A stretch of DNA of 64,000 bases. Source: Lutraria lutraria (Eukaryota > Mollusca > Bivalvia > Venerida > Mactridae). Position 1 is the first letter of the stretch. Each line of letters starts with the position of its first letter. Positions 1-13,757 of this stretch are shown here, piece after piece. A program made the position numbers and the translations under genes. The stretch lies in contig OZ026851.1 of assembly GCA_964023205.1 (NCBI GenBank), positions 12,627,637 to 12,691,636 of the forward strand, given 5' to 3'. The notes beneath the pieces are model-generated. The model was given only the letters and a program-made list of their open reading frames with translations. It ran no database searches and was not told the origin of the DNA.

Positions 1-1049
1 AAACAGTAGATAAGTGTGAAAAACTGTTACTATTATGTTCAAACGAAGTCCAAAATTGTTCAACAAACGATAGTTTAGTTAAAGCAACATTATAGAAACA
101 TAAGATTGCAAACATTAAAGGTATATGTTTATCGTTAATATATTGCTTTTATCAGATTAAATTAAATAATTATTCTACGATAAAATACTAGTACTGACCT
201 AATTAGCGTATTTTCGGACATACCCATTTTCGAATATGTAAAACTCAGCAATTATTCGCGACATTTATGAATTCGCGAGGTATTCGATTCGCGAATATTA
301 GCGAAAATAAAACTAACGCGAATAATACCAGTTCTACAGTATAACATCACATAGAATATGAAACCGGCGTTCAAATTTCTTCGTATCGAAGAACTATATT
401 TATATGCATACTGCGCATACGGAGCATTTTCCCTCGTAATAAAAAAGCTGCAGTCGGTACCGATCATTTTTGATTTCTAATTTACGATGACCACCAAAAA
501 CATGCACTTTACTACGTAAGACGATTCATCCTTGTCAAATGGTGTGTAAGTATTGCATAGAAATCGGAGAAGGAGTTAAATAACTCGTCTCGTATACAAT
601 CGTGCGAGATGTCTATCCCACTTAGACCACATTCAGCCTTTGCATGGGTTTCACGCAATTTTGAACAGAAAGAATCGTGTGTGGGCTTTATGCAGTAAAA
701 ATGCAAATCCATTGTCTGATAGCTGGGGTGCGTGATCTTATTTTCTGTCTTCGTTTGGATGTCTCTGAAAGTCGTTGCACTTTTGCTTATTATCAAGGTT
801 CACGTTCTTTAGAACGATAAATAAATAATTAGTACTAATAATTGAGGTGATTATCTCTGCTATGATGTTAGTTATGTCCGTGTTAGAATCACTTCTGACA
901 TACTAGTACAGTATATTACTTAGAACGTAGATCTTTGGAAAGGTTAGTGATCTAGAACAAAGGAATCACATGCATAATTAATCATCGACAACTTGAAATG
1001 CCTTAAGACAAGTGATTATCCAGTAAGTAGGTCCACACAACAATCACAT
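1..1049. other. AT-rich lead-in, no gene seen
   Basis: No convincing coding region, RNA gene or splice architecture is visible. Around 240-330 there is a cluster of TTCGCG and GCGAA words in both orientations, followed by CTACAGTAT near 343. This resembles the end of a small inverted-repeat element, but I could not pair both ends convincingly. The rest is unremarkable AT-rich DNA running into the satellite. Confidence 0.5.
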
Positions 1050-4000
1050 GGTCTTACATCTTATATGGTGTGCGTTTTGATAAGTTCACAGAACCTAAAA
1101 TAAGAAGATTTTGTGGCGTGACTTCTATGGTGTACATTCTGATAATTGCAATTAACCCAAAATTAGAACATTTGTTCGTGTGACTTCTATGGTGTGCATT
1201 CTAATAATGTCTTCGGACCCCAAAAAAAGAATATTTTGTCGCGTGACTTCTATGGTGTGCATTCTATTATTGTCATTAAACCAAAAATAGGAAGATTTTG
1301 TCGCGTGACTTCTATGGTGTGCATTCTGATAATTACAATTAACCAAAAAAAAAAGGATTCGTTCGTGTGACTTCTATGGTGTGCATTCTAATAATGTCTT
1401 TGGACCCCATAAAAAGAATATTTTGCCGCGTGACTTCTATGGTGTGCATTCTTATAATATCATTGAACCCAAAATGAGAAGATTTTGTCGCTTGACTTCT
1501 ATTGTGTGCATTCTGATAATTACAAGTAACACAAAATTAGAAGATTTTGTCGCGTGACTTCTACGGTGAGCATTCAAATAATGTCTTTGGACGCAAAATA
1601 AGAATATTTTGACGTGGGACATCTCTGGTGTGCAATTTAATGATATCATTGAACCAAAAATGAGAAGGTTTTGTCGCGTAACATCTGTGGTGTACATTCT
1701 AATAATATCAGTAAACCTAAAATAGGAATATTTGTTCGTGTGACTTCTATGGTGTGCATTTTGAGAAGGTAATTTGACCAAAAATCAGAAGATTTTCTAG
1801 CGTGACTTCTATGGTGTGCATTATAATAATATCATTGAACCCAAAATTAGAAGATTTTGTCGCGTGACTTCTATGGTGTGCATTCTAATAATGTCTTTGG
1901 ACTCCAAAAAAAGAATATTTTGCCGCGTGACTTCTATGGTGTGCATTCTTATAATATCATTGAACCCAAAATGAGAAGATTTTGTCGCGTGACTTCTATG
2001 GTGTGCATTCTATTATGTCATTGAACCCGAAATGAGAAGAGTTTGTCTTGTTACTTCAATGGTGTACATTCTGATAATTACAATTAACTCAAAATAAAAA
2101 GATTTGTTCGTGTGACTTCTATGGTGTGCATTCTAATAATGTCTTTGGACCCCAAAAAAAGAATATTTTGCCGCGTGACTTCTATGGTGTGCATTCTTAT
2201 AATATCATTGAACCCAAAATGAGAAGATTTTGTCGCTTGACTTCTATGGTGTGTATTCTATTAATGTCATTGAACCCAAAATAAGAAGATTTTGTCGCGT
2301 GACTTCTATGGTGTGCATTCTGATAATTACAATTAACCCAAAATAAAAAGATTTGTTCGTGTGACTTCTATGGTGTGCATTCTAATAATGACTTTGGCCC
2401 CCAAAAAAAGAATATTTTGTCGCGTGACTTCTATGGTGTGCATTCTAATAATATCATTGAACCCAAAATGAGATGATTTTGTCGCGTGACGTCTATGGTG
2501 TGCATTCTAATAATATTATTGAACCCAAAATGAGAAGATTTTGTCGCGTGACTTCTATGGTGTGCATTCTATTAATGTCATTGAACCCAAAATAAGAAGA
2601 TTTTGTCGCTTGACTTCTACGTTGTACATTCTGATAATTACAAGTAAAACAAAATTAGAACATTTGTTCGTGTGACTTCTATGGTGTGCATTCTAATAAT
2701 GTCTTTGGACCCTAAAAAAAAGAATATTTTGTCGCGTGACTTCTATGGTGAACATTCTGATAATTACAAGTAATACAAAATTAGAACATTTGTTTGTGTG
2801 ACTTCTATGGTATGCAATCTAATAATGTCTTTGGACCCAAAATAAGAATATTTTGTCGCCGGACATCTCTGGTGTGCATTCTATTGATGTCATTGAACCC
2901 AAAATGAGAAGGTTTTGTCGCGTAACATCTATGGTGTTCATTCTAATAATATCATTAAACCTAAAATAGTAATATTTGTTCGTGTGACTTCTATGGTGTG
3001 CATTTCGAGAAGGTCATTTGATAAAAAAAAAGAATATTTTCTCGCGTGACTTCTATGGTGTGCATTCTAATAATATCTTTGAACCCAAAATGAGAATATT
3101 TTCTCGCGTGACTTCTATGGTGTGCATTCTAATAATATCATTGAACCCAAAATGAGGAGATTTTGTTGCGTGACTTCTATGGTGTGCATTCTATTAATGT
3201 CATTGAACCCAAAATAAGAATGTTTTGTCGCATGACTTCTATGGTGTACATTCTGATAATTACAATTAAACCAAAATTAGAACATTTGTACGTGTGACTT
3301 CTATGGTGTGCATTCTAATAATGTCTTTGGACCCAAAAAAAGAATATTTTGTCGCCTGACTTCTATGGTGTGCATTCTAATAATATCATTGAACCCAAAA
3401 TGAGAATATATTGTCGCGTGACTTCTATGGTGTGCATTCTAATAATATCATTAAACCAAAAATAAGAATATTTGTTCGTTGGACTTCTATGGTGTGCATT
3501 TCGAGAAACTCATTTGATCCAAAAAAAGAAGATTTTGTCGCGTGACTTTTATGGTGTGCATTCTATTAATGTCATTGAACCCAAAATGAGAAGGTTTTGT
3601 CGCATGACTTCTATGGTGTACATTCTGATAATTACAATTAACACAAAATTAGAACATTTGTTAGTATGACTCTATGGTGTAGATTCTAATAATGTCTTTG
3701 GATCCCCCAAAAAAGAAGATTTTGTCGCGTGACTTCTATGGTGTGCATTCTATTAATGTCATTGAACCCAAAATAAGAAGGTTTTGTCGCATGACTTCTA
3801 TGGTGTACATTCTGATAATTACAATTAACACAAAATTAGAACATTTGTTAGTGTGACTTCTATGGTGTAGATTCTAATAATGTCTTTGGACGCCCAAAAA
3901 AAGAATATTTTGTCGCGTGACTTCTATGGTGTGCATTCTTATAATGTCATTGAACCCAAAATAAGAAGATTTTGTCGTGTTACTTCAATGGTGTACATTC

Positions 4001-4189
4001 TGATAATTACAATCAACCCAAAATAAAAAGATTTGTTCGTGTGACTTCTATGGTGTGCGTTTTGATAAGTTCATACAACGTAAAATAAGAAGATTTTGTG
4101 GCGTGACTTCTATGATGTGCATTCTAATAATATCATTGAACCCAAAATGAGAAGATTTTGTCGCGTGACTTCTATGGTGTGCATTCTAA

Positions 4190-7100
4190 TTATATCATTG
4201 AACCTAAAATAAGAATATTTGTTCGTGCGACTTCTATGGTGTGCATTTCGAGAAGGTCATTTGATCCAAAAAAGAAGATTTTGTGGCGTGACTTCTATGG
4301 TGTACATTCTGATAATTACAAGTAATACAAAATGAGAACATTTTTTCATGTGACTTCTACGGTGTGCATTCTAATGTATTTGGACCCAAAATAAGAATAT
4401 TTTGTCGCGGGACATCTCTGTTGTGCTTTCTAATGATGTCATTGAAAAAAATGAGAAGGTTTTGTCGCGTAACATCTATGGTATGCATTCTAATAATATC
4501 ATTAAACCTAAAATAAGAATATTTGTTCGTGTGACTTCTATGGTGTGCATTTCGAGAAGGTCATTTGATCCAAAAAAAGAAGTTGTTCTCGCGTGACATC
4601 TATGGTGTGCATTCTTATAATATTATTGAACCCAAAATGAGAAGATTTTGTCGCGTGACTTCTATGGTGTGCATTCTATTAATATCATTGAACCCAAAAT
4701 GAGGAGATTTTGTTGCGTGACTTCTATGGTGTGCATTCTATTAATGTCATTGAACCCAAAATAAGAATGTTTTGTCGCATGACTTCTATGGTGTGCATTC
4801 TATTATGTCATTGAACCCGAAATGAGAAGAGTTTGTCTTGTTACTTCAATGGTGTACATTCTGATAATTACAATTAACTCAAAATAAAAAGATTTGTTCG
4901 TGTGACTTCTATGGTGTGCATTCTAATAATGTCTTTGGACCCCAAAAAAAGAATATTTTGCCGCGTGACTTCTATGGTGTGCATTCTTATAATATCATTT
5001 AACCCAAAATAAGAAGATTTTGTCGCGTGACTTCTATGGTGTGCATTCTGATAATTACAATTAACCCAAAACAAAAAGATTTGTTCGTGTAACTTCTATG
5101 GTGTGCATTCTAATAATGTTTTGGACCCAAAAAAAGAATATTTTGTCGCGTGACTTCTATGGTGTGCATTCTTATAATATCATTGAACCCAAAATGAGAA
5201 GATTTTGTCACGTGACTTCTATGGTGTGCCTTCCAATAATATCATTGACCCCGACATAAGAAGATTTTGTGGCGTGACTTATATGGTTTACATTCTGATA
5301 ATTACAAGTAACACAAAATTTGAACATTTTTTCATGTGACTTCTACGGTGTGCATTCTAATAATGTCTTTGGACCCAAAATGAGAATATATTGTCGAGGG
5401 ACATCTCTGGTGTGCATTCTAATGATGTCATTGAACCCAAAATGAGAAGGTTTTGTCGCGTAACATCTCTGGTGTGCATTCTAATAATATCATTAAACCT
5501 AAAATAGCAATATTTGTTCGTGTGACTTCTATGGTGTGCATTCTAATGCCTTTAGACCCAAAATAAGAATATTTTGTCGCGGGACATCTCTGTTGTGCAT
5601 TCTAATGATGTCATTGAAAAAAATGAGAAGTTTTGTCGCGTACCATCTATGGTGTGCATTCTAATAATATCATTGAACCAAAAATGAGAAGATTTTGTCG
5701 CGTGACTTCTATGGTGTGCATTCTATTAATTTCATTGAACCCAAAATAAGAAGATTTTGTCGCGTGACTTCTATGGTGTGCATTCTGATAATTACAATTA
5801 ACCCAAAATAAAAAGATTTCTTCGTGTAACTTCTATGGTGTGCATTCTAATAATGTCTTTGGACCCAAAAAAAAGAATATTTGTCACGTGACTTCTATGG
5901 TGTGCATTCTAATAATATCATTGAACCCAAAATGAGAAGATTTTGTCGCGTGACTTCTATGGTGTGCATTCTAATTATATCATTGAACCTAAAATAAGAA
6001 TATTTGTTCGTGCGACTTCTATGGTGTGCATTTCGAGAAGGTCATTTGATCCAAGAAAGAAGATTTTGTGGCGTGACTTCTATGGTGTACATTCTGATAA
6101 TTACAAGTAACACAAAATGAGAACATTTTTTCATGTGACTTCTACGGTGTGCATTCTAATGTGTTTGGATCCAAAATAAGAATATTTTGTCGCGGGACAT
6201 CTCTGTTCTGCTTTCTAATGATGTCATTGAAAAAAATGAGAAGGTTTTGTCGCGTTACATCTATGGTATGCATTCCAATAATATCATTAAACCTAAAATA
6301 AGAATATTTGTTCGTGTGACTTCTATGGTGTGCATTTCGAGAAGGTCATTTGATCCAAAAAAAGAAGATGTTCTCGCGTGACATCTATGGTGTGCATTCT
6401 TATAATATTATTGAACCCAAAATGAGAAGATTTTGTCGCGTGACTTCTATGGTGTGCATTCTTTTAATGTCCTTGAACCCAAAATAAGAAGATTTTGTCG
6501 CGTGACTTCTATGGTGTGCATTCTGATAATTACAATTAACCCAAAACAAAAAGATTTGTTCGTGTGACTTCTATGGTGTGCATTCTAATAATGTTTTTGG
6601 ACCCAAAAAAAGAATATTTTGTCGCGTGACTTCTATGGTGTGCATTCTTATAATATCATTGAACCCAAAATAAGAAGAATTTGTCGCGTGACTTCTATGG
6701 TGTGCCTTCTAATAATATCATTCACCCCAACATAAGAAGATTTTGTGGCGTGACTTATATGGTTTACATTCTGATAATTACAATTGACCCAAAATTAGAA
6801 CATTTGTTCGTGTGACTTCTATGGTGTGCATTCTAATAATGTCATTGAACCCAAAAGAGGAAGATTTTGTCGTGTTACTTCTATGGTGTACATTCTGATA
6901 ATTACAATCAACCCAAAATAGAAAGATTTGTTCGTGTGACTTCTATGGTGTGCATTCTTATAATATCATTGAACCCAAAATGAGAAGAATTTGTCGCGTG
7001 ACTTCTATGGTGTGCCTTCTAATAATATCATTGAGCCCATCATAAGAAGATTTTGTGGCGTGACTTATATGGTTTACATTCTGATAATTACAAGTAACAC

Positions 7101-7760
7101 AAAATTTGAACATTTTTTCATGTGACTTCTACGGTGTACATTCTAATAATGTCTTTGGACCCAAAATGAAAATATATTGTCGAGGGACATCTCTGGTGTG
7201 CATTCTAATGATGTCATTGAACCCAAAATGAGAAGGTTTTGTCGCGTAACATCTCTGGTGTGCATTCTAATAATATCATTAAACCTAAAATACGAATATT
7301 TGTTCGTGTGACTTCTATGGTGTGCATTCTGATAATTACAATTAACCCAAAATAAAAATATTTGTTTGTGTTACTTCTACGATATGCATTCTAATGTCTT
7401 TGGACCCAAAATAAGAATATTTTGTCGCGGGACATCTCTGTTGTGCATTCTAATGATGTCATTGAAAAAAATGAGAAGTTTTGTCGCGTACCATCTATGG
7501 TGTGCATTCTAATAATATCATTGAACCCAAAATGAGAAGATTTTGTCGCGTGACTTCTATGGTGTGCCTTCTAATAATATCATTGACCCCAAAATAAGAA
7601 GATTTTGTGGCGTGACTTATATGGTGTACATTCTGATAATTACAAGTAACACAAAATTAGAACAATTTTTCATGTGACTTCTATGGTGTGCATTCTAATG
7701 ATGTCATTGAACCCAAAATGAGAAGGTTTTGTCGCGTAACATCTATGGTGTGCATTCTAA
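4190..7760. repeat. Higher-order block of about 1.79 kb, two copies
   Basis: Within the satellite, rare multi-monomer signatures recur in the same order about 1785 bp apart. The pair at about 4330-4600 and 6115-6385 shares the odd stretch 'cattgaaaaaaatgagaagg' and the 'ttcgagaagg' monomer. The pair at about 5270-5460 and 7050-7250 shares 'acttatatggtttacattct' and 'tcgagggacatctctgg'. The shorter variant 'aaaaaaatgagaagttttg' near 5620 recurs near 7470, about one monomer further along. This is the pattern of a block of about 29 monomers duplicated as a unit and then altered by monomer gain or loss. Block ends are approximate. Confidence 0.7.
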
Positions 7761-10105
7761 TAATATCATTAAACCTAAAATAGGAATATTTGTTCGTGTG
7801 ACTTCTATGGTGTGCATTCTGATAATATCATTGAACCTGAAAGAAGAATATTTGTTCGTGCGACTTCTATGGTGTGCATTTCGAGAAGGTCATTTGATCC
7901 AAAAAAGAAGATTTTGTCGCGTGACTTCTATGGTGTGCATTCTAATAATACCATTGAACCCAAAATAGGAAGATTTTGTCGTGTTACTTCTATGGTGTAC
8001 ATTCTGATAATTACAATCAACCCAAAATAGAAAGATTTGTTCTTGTGACTTCTATGGTGTGCATTCTATTTATGTCATTGAACCCAAAATAAGAAGGTTT
8101 TGTCGCATGACTTCTATGGTGTACATTCTGATAATTACAATTGACCCAAAATTAGAACATTTGTTCGTGTGACTTCTATGGTGTGCATTCTAATAATGTC
8201 ATTGAACCCAAAAGAGGAAGATTTTGTCGTGTTACTTCTATGGTGTACATTCTGATAATTACAATCAACCCAAAAAAGAAGATTTTGTCGCGTGACTTCT
8301 ATGGTGTGCATTCTAATAATATCATTGAACCCAAAATGAGAAGATTTTGTCGCGTGACTTCTATGGTGTGCATTCTAATAATATCATTGACCCCAAAATA
8401 AGAAGATTTTGTGGCGTGCCTTCTATGGTGTACATTCTGATAATTACAAGTAATACAAAATTAAAACATTTTTTCGTGTGACTTCAACGGGGTGCATTCT
8501 AATGTCTTTGGACCCAAAATAAGAATATTTTGTCGCTGGACATCTCTGTTGTGCATTCTAATGATGTCATTGAACCTAAATGAGAAGGTTTTGTCGCGTA
8601 ACATGTATGATGTGCATTCTAATAATATCATTAAACCTAAAATAAGAATATTTGTTCGTGTGACTTCTATGGTGTGCATTTCGAGAATGTCATTTGATCG
8701 AAAAAAAGAAGATGTTCTCGCGTGACTTCTATGGTGTGCATTCTAATAATATCATTGAACCCAAAATGAGAAGATTTTGTCGCGTGACTTCTTTGGTGTG
8801 CCTTCTAATACTATCATTGACTCTAAAATAAGAAGATTTTATGGCGTGACTTCTATGGTGTACATTCTGATAATTACAAGTAACACAAAATTAGAACATT
8901 TTGTCGCGTGACTTCATTGGTGTGCCTTCTAATACTATCATTGACTCTAAAATAAGAAGATTTTATGGCGTGACTTCTACGGTGGGCATTCTAATAATAT
9001 CTTTGGACCCAAAATAAGAATATTTTGTCGCGGGACATCTCTGGTGTGCATTCTAATGATGTCATTGTACCCAAAATGAGAAGGTTTTGTCGGGTAACAT
9101 CTATGGTGTGCATTCTGATAATATCATTAAACGTAAAATAGGAATATTTGTTCGTGTGACTTCTATGGTTTGCATTTCGAGAAGGTCATTTGATCCAAAA
9201 AAAGAAGATTTTGTCGCGTGACTTCTATGATGTGCATTCTAATAATATCATTGTACCCAAAATGAGAAGATTTTGTCGCGTGACTTCTGTGGTGTGCATT
9301 CTATTAATGTCATTGAGCCCAAAATAAGAAGATTTTGTCGCGTGACTTCTATGGTGTGCATTCTGATAATTACAATTAACCCAAAATAAAAAGATTTGTT
9401 CGTGTAACTTCTATGGTGTGCATTCTAATAATGTCTTTGGACCCAAAAAAAGAATATTTTGTCGCGTGACTTCTATGGTGAGCATTCTAATAATGTCTTT
9501 GTACCCAAAAAAGAATATTTTGTCGCATGACTTCTATGGTGTCCATTCTAATAATATCATTGAACCTAAAATAAGAATATTTGTTCGTGCGACTTCTATG
9601 GTGTGCAATTCGAGAAGGTCATTTGATCCAAAAAAAGAAGGTTTTGTCGCGTGACTTCTATGGTGTGCATTCTAATAATATCATTGAACCCAAAATGAGA
9701 AATTTTTTTTTGCGTGACTTCTATGGTGTGCATTCTATTAATGTCATTGAACCTAAAATAAGAAGGTTTTGTCGCATGACTTCTATGGTGTACATTCTGA
9801 TAATTACAATTAACTCAAAATTAGAACATTTGTTCGTGTGACTTCTATGGTGTGCATTCTATTAATGTCTTTGGACCCCAAAAAAAGAATATTTTGTCGC
9901 GTGACTTCTATGGTCTGTATTCTTATAATGTCAATGTACCCAAAATAAGAAGATTTTGTCGTATTACTTCAATGGTGTACATTCTGATAATTACAATCAA
10001 CCCAAAATAGAAGGATTTGTTAGTGTGACTTCTATGGTGTGCGTTTTGATAAGTTCATAGAACCTAAAATAAGAAGATTTTGTGGCGTGACTTCTATGGT
10101 GTGCA

Positions 10106-12940
10106 TTTTGATAAAGTCATTTAAACCGAAATAAGAAGATTTTGTTGCGTGACTTTTATGGTTTGCATTCTAATAATGTCATTCAACCCAAAATAGAAGG
10201 ATTATATCGCGTGAATTCTTTGGAGTAGATTCCAATTATGACAATTAACCCAAAATATAAACATTTGTTAGTCTGAGTTCTATGGTGTGCATTTTGACAT
10301 AGTCATTTAAATCAAAAGAAGAAGTTTTTATCGCGTGACTTCTATGGTATACATTGTTATAATGTCATTCAACACAAAACAAGTAGTTTTTGTCGCGTGA
10401 CATCTACGGTGTACATTCTTATAATGTCATTGAACCCAAAACAGGAAGATTTTGTAGCGTGACTTCTATGGTGTGCATTCTAATAATATCATTGAACCCA
10501 AAATGAGAAGATTTTTTCGCGTGACTTCTATGGTGTGCATTCTATTAATGTCATTGAACCCAAAATAAGAAGGTTTTGTCGCATGACTTCTATTGTGTAC
10601 ATTCTGATAATTACAATTAACCCAAAATTAGAACATTTGTTCGTGTGACTTCTATGGTGTGCATTCTAATAATGTCTTTGGACCCCCCAAAAAAGAATAT
10701 TTTGTCGCGTGACTTCTATGGTCTGCATTCTTATAATGTCATTGAACCCAAAATAAGAAGATTTTGTCGTATTACTTCAATGGCGTATATTCTGATAATT
10801 ACCATCAACCCAAAATAGAAAGATTTGTTCGTGCGACTTCTATGGTGTGCGTTTTGATAAGTTTATAGAACCTAAAAAAAGAAGATTTTGTGGCGTGACT
10901 TCTATGGTGTGCATTCTAATAATATCATAGAACCCAAAATGATTAGATTTTGTCGCGTGACTTCTATGGTGTGCATTCTATTAATGTCATTGAACACAAA
11001 ATAAGAAGATTTTGTCGCGTGACTTCTATGGTGTGCATTCTGATAATTACAATTAACCCAAAATAAAAAGATTTGTCCGTGTGCCTTTTATGGTGTGCAT
11101 TCTAATGATGTCTTTGGACCCAAAAAAAGAATATTTTGTCGCGTGACTTCTATGGTGTGCATTCTAATAATATCTTTGAACCCAAAATGAGAAGATTTTG
11201 TCGCGTGTCTTCTATGGTGTGCCTTCTAATACCATCATTGACTCTAAAATAAGAAGATTTTGTGGCGTGACTTCTATGGTGTACATTCTGATAATTACAA
11301 GTAACACAGAATTATAACATTTTTTCATCTGACTTCTACGGTGTGCATTCTAATGATGTCATTGAACCCAAAATGAGAAGGTTTTGTCGCGTAACATCTA
11401 TGGTGTGCATTCTAATAATATCATTAAACCTAAAATAGGAATATTTGTTCGTGTGACTTCTATGGTGTGCATTTTGAGAAGGTCATTTGATCCAAAAAAA
11501 GAAGATTTTCTCGCGTGACTTCTATGGTGTGCATTCTAATAATATCATTGAACCCAAAATGAGAAGATTTTGTCGCGTGACTTCTATGGTGTGCATTCTA
11601 TTAATGTCATTGAACCCAAAATAAGAAGATTTTGTCGCGTGACTTCTATGGTGTGCATTCTGATAATTACAATTAACCCAAAATAAAAAGATGTGTTCGT
11701 GTAACTTCTATGGTGTGCATTCTAATAATGTCTTTGGACCAAAAAAAAGAATATTTTGTCGCGTGACTTCAATGGTGTGCATTCTAATAATGTCATTGAA
11801 CCTAAAATAAGAATATTTGTTCGTGCGACTTCTATGGTGTGCATTTCGAGAAGGTCATTTGATCCAAAAAAAGAAGATTTTGTCGCGTGACTTCTATGGT
11901 GTGCATTCTAATAATATCATTGAACCCAAAATGAAAAAAAAATTTCGCGTGACTTCTATGGTGTGCATTCTATTAATGTCATTGAACCCAAAATAAGAAG
12001 ATTTTGTCGCATGACTTCTATGGTGTACATTCTGATAATTACAATTAATCCAAAATTAGAACATTTGTTCGTGTGACTTCTATGGTGTAGATTCTAATAA
12101 TTATAATTAACCCAAAATAAAAAGATTTGTTCGTTTGACTTCTATGGTGTGCATTCTAGTAATGTCATTGAACCAAAAAATAAGAAGATTTTGTCGCGTG
12201 ATTTCAATTGACTGTGTACATTCTGATAATTACAATTAACCCAGAATATGGTGTGTATTCTAATAATGTCGTTGGAGACAAAAAAGAATATTTTGTCGCG
12301 TGACTTCTATGGTGTGCATTCTAATAATAAAATTGAACCCAAAATGAGAAGATTTTGTCGCGTGACTTCTATGGTGTGCATTCTATTAATGTCATTGAAC
12401 CTAAAATAAGAATATTTGTTCGTGCGACTTCTATGGTGTGCATTTCGAGAAGGTCATTTTATCCAAAAAAAGAAGATTTTCTCGCGTGACTTCTATGGTG
12501 TGCATTCTATTAATGTCATTGAACCCAAAATAAGAAGATTTTGTCGCGTGACTTCTATGGTATGCATTTTGATAAAGTCATTTAAACCGAAATAAGAGGA
12601 TTTTGTCGCGTGACTTTTATGGTTTGCATTCTAATAATGTCATTCAACCCAAAATAGAAGAATTTTATCGCGTGAATTCTTTGGAGTAGATTCCAATTAT
12701 GACAATTAACCCAAAATAAAAACATTTGTTAGTCTGAGTTCTATGGTGTGCATTTTGACATGGTCATTTAAATCAAAAGAAGAAGTTTTTGTCGCGTGAC
12801 TTCTATGGTGTACATTGTTATAATGTCATTCAACCCAAAATAAGTAGTTTTTGTCGCGTGACATCTACGGTGTACATTCTTATAATGTCATTGAACCCAA
12901 AATAGGAAGATTTTGTAGCGTGACTTCTATGGTGTGCATT
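10106..12940. repeat. Duplicated diverged six-monomer block in the satellite edge
   Basis: The segment at about 10106-10480 recurs at about 12560-12940 with the same private variants: 'gtcatttaaaccgaaataag', 'gaattctttggagtagattc', 'ttagtctgagttctatgg', 'gacatrgtcatttaaatc' and 'aagtagtttttgtcgcgtg'. The copies lie about 2.46 kb apart and are separated by more typical monomers. This shows that block duplication also acted on the diverged right part of the array. Confidence 0.7.
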
Positions 12941-13644
12941 CTAATAATGTCATTGAACCCAAAGAAAGAAGATTTTGTCACGTGACTTCTTTGGAGTACA
13001 TCCTAATTAAGACAATTAAACAAAAATAAGAATATTTGTTAGACTGATTTCTATGGTGTGCATTTTGATATGGTCATTTACATCAAAAGAAGACGTTTTG
13101 TCGCGTGACTTCTATGGTGTACATTCTAATAATGTCATTGAACTCATTATAAAAAGATTTTGTGGCGTGACTTCGATGGTTTGCTTTCTAATAATGTCAT
13201 GGAACTCAAAATAAGAAGATTTTTCGCGTGACTTTTATGATAATTACAAGTAACACAAAATTAGAAGGTTTTGTCGCGTGACTTCTATGGTGTGCATTCT
13301 AATAATGTCATTGAACCCAAAATAAGAATATTTTGTCGCGTGACTTCTGATCTGCACGTGCTTTCCGGGAACCTTGCTTTCGTTGTGGTGTGCCCAAATT
13401 TTAAACGTTTTGACAGCTTTTAGAAGGAATGCCGGGACCCACACTTATTTCTGTCACTTCCGTCAAACGAAAAAATGGTGAGTTCACTACCTCGGTGTAT
13501 TATATACATTGAAGATTTTTCTTTCGACCGATTTGCGTTGTTTGATGAGTGAAATTGAAAAATAACGTCTGTAAACGTATAAAAACACGGAATCGAGTGC
13601 CTATGTTTCGAATGACAGAAAATGCGCTTGTAACGACAACATTG

Positions 13645-13664
13645 TGACGTCACTAGGTCACGTG
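13645..13664. promoter_or_regulatory. CRE palindrome next to an E-box
   Basis: A perfect TGACGTCA (13645-13652) is followed 6 bp later by CACGTG (13659-13664). These are the consensus sites of CREB/ATF and bHLH-zip factors. The pair lies about 300 bp outside the satellite edge. No start site or gene is obvious on either side, so function is inference. Confidence 0.35.
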
Positions 13665-13757
13665 GATTCCCCACACTGTATAATCAGGATTATTTTGATG
13701 GCTACATGTTGTTTTCGTGATATATGCATGTAAATCGAGTTTTTTTCTGTACTGCTT

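Larger units (their letters stand above)
1050..13350. repeat. 62-bp satellite array, about 200 monomers
   Basis: A head-to-tail tandem array fills about 12.3 kb. The monomer is about 62 bp and has a conserved core, GTGACTTCTATGGTGTGCAT, followed by a variable part and an A-rich tract (CCAAAA to CCAAAAAAA). Several subtypes recur: 'aatatcattgaaccc', 'aatgtctttggaccc', 'gataattacaattaaccc', 'tcgagaaggtcatttgatcc' and 'aatatcattaaacct'. Single-base changes and small indels are common, and the right third (about 10.1-13.35 kb) is the most diverged. Because 62 is not a multiple of 3, reading frames rotate from one monomer to the next, so the open frames of 60-110 codons here are by-products of the repeat. 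The right edge breaks abruptly into non-repeat DNA after the core near 13350. Function is unknown; satellite DNA is the simplest reading. Confidence 0.95.

Noticed and set aside
1152..9841. Many open frames of 60-110 codons in the satellite, with recurrent phrases such as MHTIEVTR or RVTSMVCI
   Set aside because: They are translations of the 62-bp repeat in rotating frames. No start context, signal or motif is kept independently of the DNA repeat, and no Cys/His metal-binding spacing is present.
1050..13350. Regular repeats considered as a CRISPR array
   Set aside because: There are no unique spacers between identical repeats. The whole 62-bp unit is repeated and drifts, in a eukaryotic context.
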